Part shown: piece after piece, positions 59,101-64,000 of the stretch
How the letters are laid out: each line of letters opens with the position of its first letter
Numbering within the stretch: position 1 is the first letter of the stretch
Assembly: GCA_001972305.1 (NCBI GenBank)
Contig: BDDD01000713.1
Coordinates: forward strand, 434,001-498,000
Origin: Cephalotus follicularis
Taxonomy: Eukaryota > Streptophyta > Magnoliopsida > Oxalidales > Cephalotaceae
Reading direction: 5' to 3'
Length of the DNA stretch: 64,000 nt
The notes under the pieces: generated by a model
Told to the model about the DNA's origin: nothing
What the model saw: the letters and a program-made list of their open reading frames with translations, nothing else
Databases searched by the model: none
Position numbers and translations under genes: made by a program

Positions 59101-59638
59101 CTGCTACACTTCAATTCGCCAATTCCTTCTTCCTTGCACAAAGCCTTGCTCCCAGGAAATGGGTATTTATACAATTGGAGTGTAGGGGACATGGGGGCTC
59201 CCATGGACAGTGTCCCTCTTGTCCTCATCTCCCACTCTCTCATTCTCCCGATTTTTCTAGAGGAACTGTGCAAGAAAATGGCCAAAAGTATGTCTGCAGG
59301 CCACCACCCACCGTTTATACATGTGAGAGGAAGGATCTAGAATTGTTGAGACAATTCTCAACGGTTCAGGGTCTTCCCCATGCCTTGGGCCAACCTACTC
59401 CAATTGGGCCTACCTCCTCACTTGGGCCAAATTACATTTTTCATTCACCAGCCCAAAAATCCAATTACTACATTAAATTCAGCCCAATGAGAGAAACATA
59501 ATTTCTTTAGCCCAAGTTCATAAATTATTTTCCATTAAGGCCCAAATAAATACTTCATAAAATTCGGGTCTAGCCCAAAAAGGCAGGAAAATAATTATAA
59601 AGCCCAATAATAATTCTTTATATTATTTAGGGCTCTCA
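56166..59638 (-). repeat. 5' LTR of gypsy B, split by a palindromic insertion
   Basis: The parts are 56166-57950 and 58855-59638. Collinear with 42958-44197 plus 49886-51253. The inner end reads CGGGGCGTGACA (minus strand). The outer end (about 59638, AGAGCCC) lacks a clean TGTA start. Both copies preserve antisense open frames such as 59037-59501, which reflect recent duplication of the LTR rather than genes. Confidence 0.92.
57951..58849. mobile_element. 899 bp near-perfect palindrome made of two gypsy LTR ends
   Basis: The left arm 57951-58390 and right arm 58408-58849 are inverted copies with few differences, around a 17 base centre. Both outer ends are the LTR terminus TGTCACGCCCGG/CCGGGCGTGACA. 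Each arm matches the last ~440 bp of the solo LTR at 60966-63360. The insertion is flanked by TTGTG (57946-57950, 58850-58854), and the other gypsy B LTR shows the empty site near 50460 (ATTTTGTGCGTATGG). Its size, symmetry and duplication indicate one integration event. It encodes no credible protein: the two 69-residue frames are mirror copies of each other. Confidence 0.93.
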
Positions 59639-60283
59639 TGGGACGCAGAGCTGCGAGAGCTGAACGAAGACCATAGAGAGATAATGCCTCGAATCAGTTC
59701 TTGAAGTTGCAACAACTGGTTTTCTTGGGACTCCCTGATCCTTCTATAGCAGAGTTTTGGCTTCTTCAGCTAGAGAAGATCTTCCAGGTCATGGAGATTG
59801 ATGATGACTAGAAGCTAGTCTTGGCAGTGTACATGCTGTAAGACGAAGTTAAACATTGGTGGGCTATGGTCAATGCTGATTGAACGAGTGATGGAACATC
59901 CCATTCTTGGATTGCTTTCCAGAAAGAGTTCAACACTCAATACTTTCTTTGGGATGAAAAAGCCAAGAGGGAAATTGAATTTGCAAACCTTGTATAGGGA
60001 AGCATGTCAGTTATGAGTCGAGGTTCATACAGCTAGCCCGTTCTGCTCCATATTTGGTGGAAGGACAAGAACGGAGAGCGAAAAAGTTCCTTCGCGGATT
60101 GAGGATGCATATGAAGAGACACTTGACTCCTCTAGATCTGACATCTATTACCGATATTGCTGCTTGAGCTAAGCAGCTTCAGGATCTCGCAGAGGAGAGT
60201 ATACAAATGAGTAAGAAAGCTAACACCAAACCTACACTTCCGTCATGGCAGGATGGCGGTAAGGGTAGTGACAGTGGTTGTTA
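59639..60283 (+). pseudogene. gypsy C gag, continuation after gypsy B
   Basis: It reads on from 42957: WDAELRELNEDHREIM, then with frame changes LPDPSIAEFWLLQLEKIFQV, KLVLAVYML and KHWWAMVNAD, and KKFLRGLRMHMKRHLTPLDL. It closely resembles gypsy D gag. The sequence stops at about 60283, before any zinc knuckle, at a breakpoint with unrelated sequence. Confidence 0.8.
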
Positions 60284-60424
60284 GAAATAAGTGTGTGCCC
60301 TACACATAATCGATATAATTTTAATTATAATTTCTTGTATGGACAATCATATTTATTTATTCAGCGATAAAATAAGGCATTTCTTTATCATAATATGTGA
60401 GTATGCAATATTGCTTACCCTATA
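60284..60424 (+). repeat. Short AT-rich fragment, possibly copia LTR start
   Basis: It begins TGTTAGAAATAAGTGTG and resembles the 5' ends of some plant copia LTRs. It could instead be intron sequence of the CACTA transposase, because on the minus strand the coding part ends at TATAGG followed by GTAAGC. Neither reading is certain. Confidence 0.35.
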
Positions 60425-63400
60425 CGGACTGAACCCATCAGTAGCTAATCCCAACTGCACATTTCAAACATTTGAGGAGGAGGAGTGGATGCGATCAAGA
60501 TTCTTCCAGGCCTCTCCATCAGCGGGATGAACCATTTCTCCATTCACATCATATCGTTCGTCATTGTGCCACCTCATAAGTTCGGCCATCTTCTCAGACT
60601 GGAATAACCACTACAACCTAGGTGTAAGTGGGAAAAAACATAAAATTTTGTTCGCAATTAGTTTCTACCCACCCTTCCCACTATTTTCTTTGTATCGCAT
60701 ATGGCCACAAGTAGGGCACTTGGTCAAGTTTTTGTTCTCCCCATAATACAACACACACTCATTGACACATGCATGGATCTTATCGTATCCCATAGCCAAC
60801 TGCACATACTGCTTGACACTATAATAATTCTTAGGCAAATTTACATCTTCAGGCAACAAATCCTTAATCAACTGCAATATATCTTCAATCCTTGCCTCCG
60901 AAATACCATGTATCGACTTAATATGCATTAACCGAGTGGCCAAGGATATCTTAGTCACCTTCTAATGTCACGCCCGGACCCAGCCCCGCTGGAATCCGTC
61001 GCGCCCGCTACGAGGCCAAGCCTCCCATCAGAGACTCACCTCGTAGGTTCAGCAGAACAGAGTTTCAGAAAAGCATTTTAAAACAGAAAGTTTTTCAAAG
61101 CAGAAAGAAAACATAAAAGTTTCTTGAAAATCTTGAAAATAATTCTAACTCTTAAAATTTTACGAAAATCGGGCATGTAGTATTCGTTTATAGGACTATG
61201 CCCCCTGTAAAGAAAAACACAGTTTGTAAAAATCACACTCCCGAAGGAAGAACCAGTTTGTAATGGGCTCAGCCCTCAGCAGAACACACTCCCGAAGGAG
61301 GAACAATTTATAAAATGGGCTCAGCCCTCAGCAGATCGCAATATAAACAGAAAACAAGTATGGGTTGGGCTCTGCCTCAACCATATTATAAAAAACTTAA
61401 AACTTGATTAGGGTTCAACCCTTTTTAAACAAAACTAAAACAGTTATATAAAAACATATGAAATGCAGAAATTTAAATGTTTATGCAATGATGCTATGCA
61501 TGTGTTGACTCTGGTAGCATGCCCTTTATATGGTCTCACATCAGCAGACAGACAGACTCCAGCTGACAGAGCTCAGCAGACTAACCTGTCAGAACTAAAA
61601 ACAGAAAACAGATGAGAGGGTTAGTCCACAGGACTAGTGAGATGGAACAAAAGACTCCGCAGAGTTTTTGCTCGCATATAAATATCTTTGCAGAAAAGAT
61701 ATAACAAAATATAAAACAACTGAAAACAGAAATTCAAAGACATAAACAAAAGCCAGAAATCTGGTTTATAAAACCATTTAAGACATTTAAAACAGAATAT
61801 AAATCCAAAACCAAGTTTTCCAGAAGTCAACAGAATTTCATATCATTCCTTTCAAACAGATTAAATCTTCAGATTTTCATATATACATATATATGATAGT
61901 AACAGAGTTTAAACAGAAAAATATATAAAGATGTCATGGGGTCTACTAAGTAAGGTCGACGCCTGGGCCCCGTCGGGCCGAACGTCCAGCAGAAATAGTG
62001 GCAAGGACACCGTCGTGTCCAAGCATCAGCAGAATGTCATACACGTGTAGACAAGCCTCTCATGGGCATCAGATACATATATATATACAATACCGAGACC
62101 GCCATGCATCTAAACATATTTAAACAGATTCTCAGAAAACAGAAATTCAGATTTCAGAATACAGAATACAGAGACTCATCCGAGTCATCAAAACAGATTT
62201 CAGATATCATCGTCATAAAAACAGATTTAAAACAGATTTAAACAGATAGAGGAATCATTTTCCTCATCGTATACAGATATAACAGAAAATAATGTCATAG
62301 TATGACTATAGCTGTGCGAGCATTTGAAAACAGTAAAAAAAAGTTTCAGACATTAAAACTTTAACAGATTTTCAGAAACAGAGTAGATCCAAAAATCATC
62401 CAGATACAGAAATAAAATAAGCAACCATGCTTAACCATTCAAATTATTTAAAAGCATTTCAGAGTAAAAAGGGTTAAAGAAAGCGTTCCACTCACAGTAC
62501 AGACGAGCGAGTCCCTCGACTGGTCGCCTCCATGGCCGACCTCAAAGGCAGGATCATCTGCCAACAGACAGACAGACATACAGACAACAGACTATCAGAC
62601 TCAAACATGCATAATGTCGTGCAATGCGTTAATGCAATGAAATGCGTGCAGATGTCAGAAAACCATAACCGATCAATCCGACCGGCGATTTGCGATTCCG
62701 ACGTCGTCACGGGTCGGGGCCGGTACCGGTCGAACGGCCGCGACGCCAGGAGTCCGAATCTGGGCTCCCCTTGCCGTGACGACCACCGGAGACGGAGAAA
62801 CGACGCCAAACAGGTCCGGGAGAGAGAAGACGTCGCGCACGCCGGAGGAGACGTCGGCCGGTACAGGGGTGGGGCTCAGTGTGACCGGGAGGTGATGCCG
62901 GTCATGCCGGTACCTTCGCCGGCGTCAGATCGGCACTGACGCCGGCGGCAGAAGGCAGAACGTGGAGAGAGACGGGAGAGAGGAGAGAGAGAGCGGGAGA
63001 GATGAGAGAGAAAGGCAAATTTTATATGAAAATTTGCAATTTTAACACATATATATAATTTCCAACATAACGGAAAGAGTTTTGTCCAGAATTTAACCGT
63101 TACGGACAGAAATCGGATGTTTAGGACATACCACTTGGCCTATTTTCCGAAATCAGCAGCAGTTTCAGTAAAATATTGTTTAATTTACAGAAAAGAAAAA
63201 TCAATTTCTTATGCAGAAAACCATCAGAATAAAATCGTCAAAATTTAAATAATGCCATGATGCATATCATGAATGCCAGAAAACAGATTAACAAACCGAC
63301 AGACAGACAGAAGCCACGCAGGCTCATAGACACAGACCGTACAAGGACACGGATGTCACATCTAACACCCTTCCCATAGACACTGATTTGCATCCTTAAG

Positions 63401-63829
63401 CAAATCATAAAACTTCTGTGCTTCTGGATTAGGCTCTTGTAACTCTTCATCATCATAGTCCGGCCCCCAATTATAAGCACAAGCCCTAGCATCTCTGACT
63501 AAATCTATCCACGGATTATTTGGAGGATTATCCTTAACCATGAAATCTGACCTTTGAGAGTCATCAGTTGGTCTCATCGTCTCACCGAGTTGAGTCCCTA
63601 GAATATAATCGAGAGAAAATCCCTTCATCAATAAATGATAACAGACTGTATCCATCTCTTGGTAACTTGCCAGCCTAAAACGGTCACATGGACACCTAAT
63701 TCTACCACTGTCTACACACTCCTCATGAGCATAAGCGAAATCTAAGAAATGATCAACCCCTGCCACAAACTCTGTATTTAAAAAGCCATTTTGTCTATGT
63801 CTATGCATCCAACTCCAATCAATCGACAT
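60425..63829 (-). pseudogene. CACTA (En/Spm) transposase, split by a solo LTR
   Basis: The likely start at 63829 gives MSIDWSWMHRHRQNGFLN, then the Cys-rich transposase-associated domain (ECVDSGRIRCPCDRFR). It reaches DLLKDANQCLWEGC at 63365. After the solo LTR it resumes at 60965 in the same frame with KISLATRLMHIKS, PEDVNLPKNYYSVKQYVQLA, the zinc motif CPTCGHMRY and, past a stop at 60665, LRWHNDERYDVNG-like sequence and HPADGEAWKN to about 60425. In the family this protein cuts CACTA-ended transposons. The catalytic remainder is absent, and a TAG stop lies in the target sequence itself. The sequence from 63830 to the window end is upstream of this gene, and no CACTA terminus was seen there. 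Confidence 0.82.
60966..63360 (-). repeat. Solo LTR of a gypsy element (2395 bp)
   Basis: On the minus strand it begins TGTGACATCCGTGTCC and ends GGGTCCGGGCGTGACA. It is flanked by TCTAA on both sides (60961-60965, 63361-63365). The insertion splits the CACTA transposase. A TATATAA box (minus) is at 61450-61444. The GC-rich part at 62690-62950 contains only shadow frames. Its last ~440 bp are the source family of the palindrome at 57951-58849. Confidence 0.94.
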
Positions 63830-64000
63830 TATTAATTCTATGCAACCAAAAAATTGAACAAACACACATTCACGTGGTGAGATGATAATTATTGAACTTC
63901 ATATTCTTCAACTTTCTTTCTAAAGGTTTGACCTTATCTCATTATCGAATGCGTGTTTTCAAAAATAAATGTTAATATCTCACAAGCGTCTTCAAGCCCA

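Larger units (their letters stand above)
42958..59638 (-). mobile_element. Ty3/gypsy element B (Tekay-type chromovirus), complete but nested
   Basis: The LTRs are 42958-51253 (3', split by Sirevirus 2) and 56166-59638 (5', split by a palindromic insertion). Without the insertions they measure 2608 and 2568 bp. The primer site is at 56149-56160. The polypurine tract AAGGAGGGGAGGA (minus strand) abuts the 3' LTR at 51254-51266. The element sits inside the gag of gypsy C: bases 42957 and 59639 rejoin in frame. The expected duplication (left flank TGCAC) is not visible on the right, where a few bases of the LTR end also seem lost. Confidence 0.92.

Noticed and set aside
59037..59501. 154-codon open frame conserved with 50650-51114
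   Set aside because: Both lie at the same place in the two LTRs of gypsy B, so the conservation is due to LTR duplication and not to selection on a protein.
59630..59645. Target-site duplication for gypsy B
   Set aside because: The left flank TGCAC has no copy on the right, where the LTR end also appears shortened. The insertion is supported instead by the rejoined gag frame of gypsy C.
62532..62939. 135-codon open frame in a GC-rich stretch
   Set aside because: It is inside the solo LTR, without a known domain. High GC alone explains the open frame.

Overview
This window is nuclear DNA of a flowering plant. Almost all of it is nested, decayed transposable elements. The evidence is several LTR retrotransposons with initiator-Met-tRNA-type primer sites (Ty3/gypsy of the Tekay chromovirus type, and Ty1/copia including two Sireviruses), an L1-type LINE, a CACTA (En/Spm) transposase and a hAT fragment. 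One host-type gene has a spliced structure. The species cannot be read from the sequence.

Layout. 1-6593: gypsy A (minus), cut by the window edge, with a 2.76 kb LTR. 6951-~13800: broken Ty1/copia element E (minus). ~13801-15040: gypsy LTR fragment F (plus). 16208-~18370: L1-type LINE 3' part (minus), joined to Sirevirus 1 (~18371-24030, minus). Sirevirus 1 lies in the 3' LTR of gypsy D (24031-32742, minus). Gypsy D also holds a solo LTR of the Sirevirus 2 family (25377-26541, target duplication TCCTC). 32743-~41250: the only stretch resembling host sequence, with a two-exon SAM-dependent methyltransferase gene (37132-38441, minus) and a decayed tryptophan/glycine-rich sequence (~35480-36330). 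~41255-42080: 5' part of a hAT element. ~42078-60283: gypsy C (plus), with its gag split by the 16.7 kb gypsy B (42958-59638, minus). The 3' LTR of gypsy B is split by Sirevirus 2 (44198-49880), and its 5' LTR by an 899 bp near-perfect palindrome (57951-58849). 60425-64000: CACTA transposase pseudogene (minus), split by a 2395 bp solo LTR (60966-63360, target duplication TCTAA).

None of the transposon genes looks intact: frameshifts, nonsense codons and domain deletions occur throughout. In gypsy B, all six in-frame stops in pol fit C-to-T or G-to-A changes.

The strongest unexplained signal is a class of CpG-centred palindromes (CAGYCGACTG in one set, GACRTCGATGTC in another) repeated 10 to 18 times per LTR at a spacing of about 21 bp, two helical turns. 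Each type occurs both in a Sirevirus (Ty1/copia) LTR and in a Tekay (Ty3/gypsy) LTR. In both Sireviruses a smaller cluster also sits just upstream of the 3' ORF that follows pol. The second strong signal is the 899 bp palindrome. It consists of two inverted copies of the last ~440 bp of a gypsy LTR, flanked by a 5 bp target duplication, and its centre maps 25-30 bp downstream of a TATA box in the related solo LTR. It looks like an integrated strong-stop (R-U5) cDNA palindrome.
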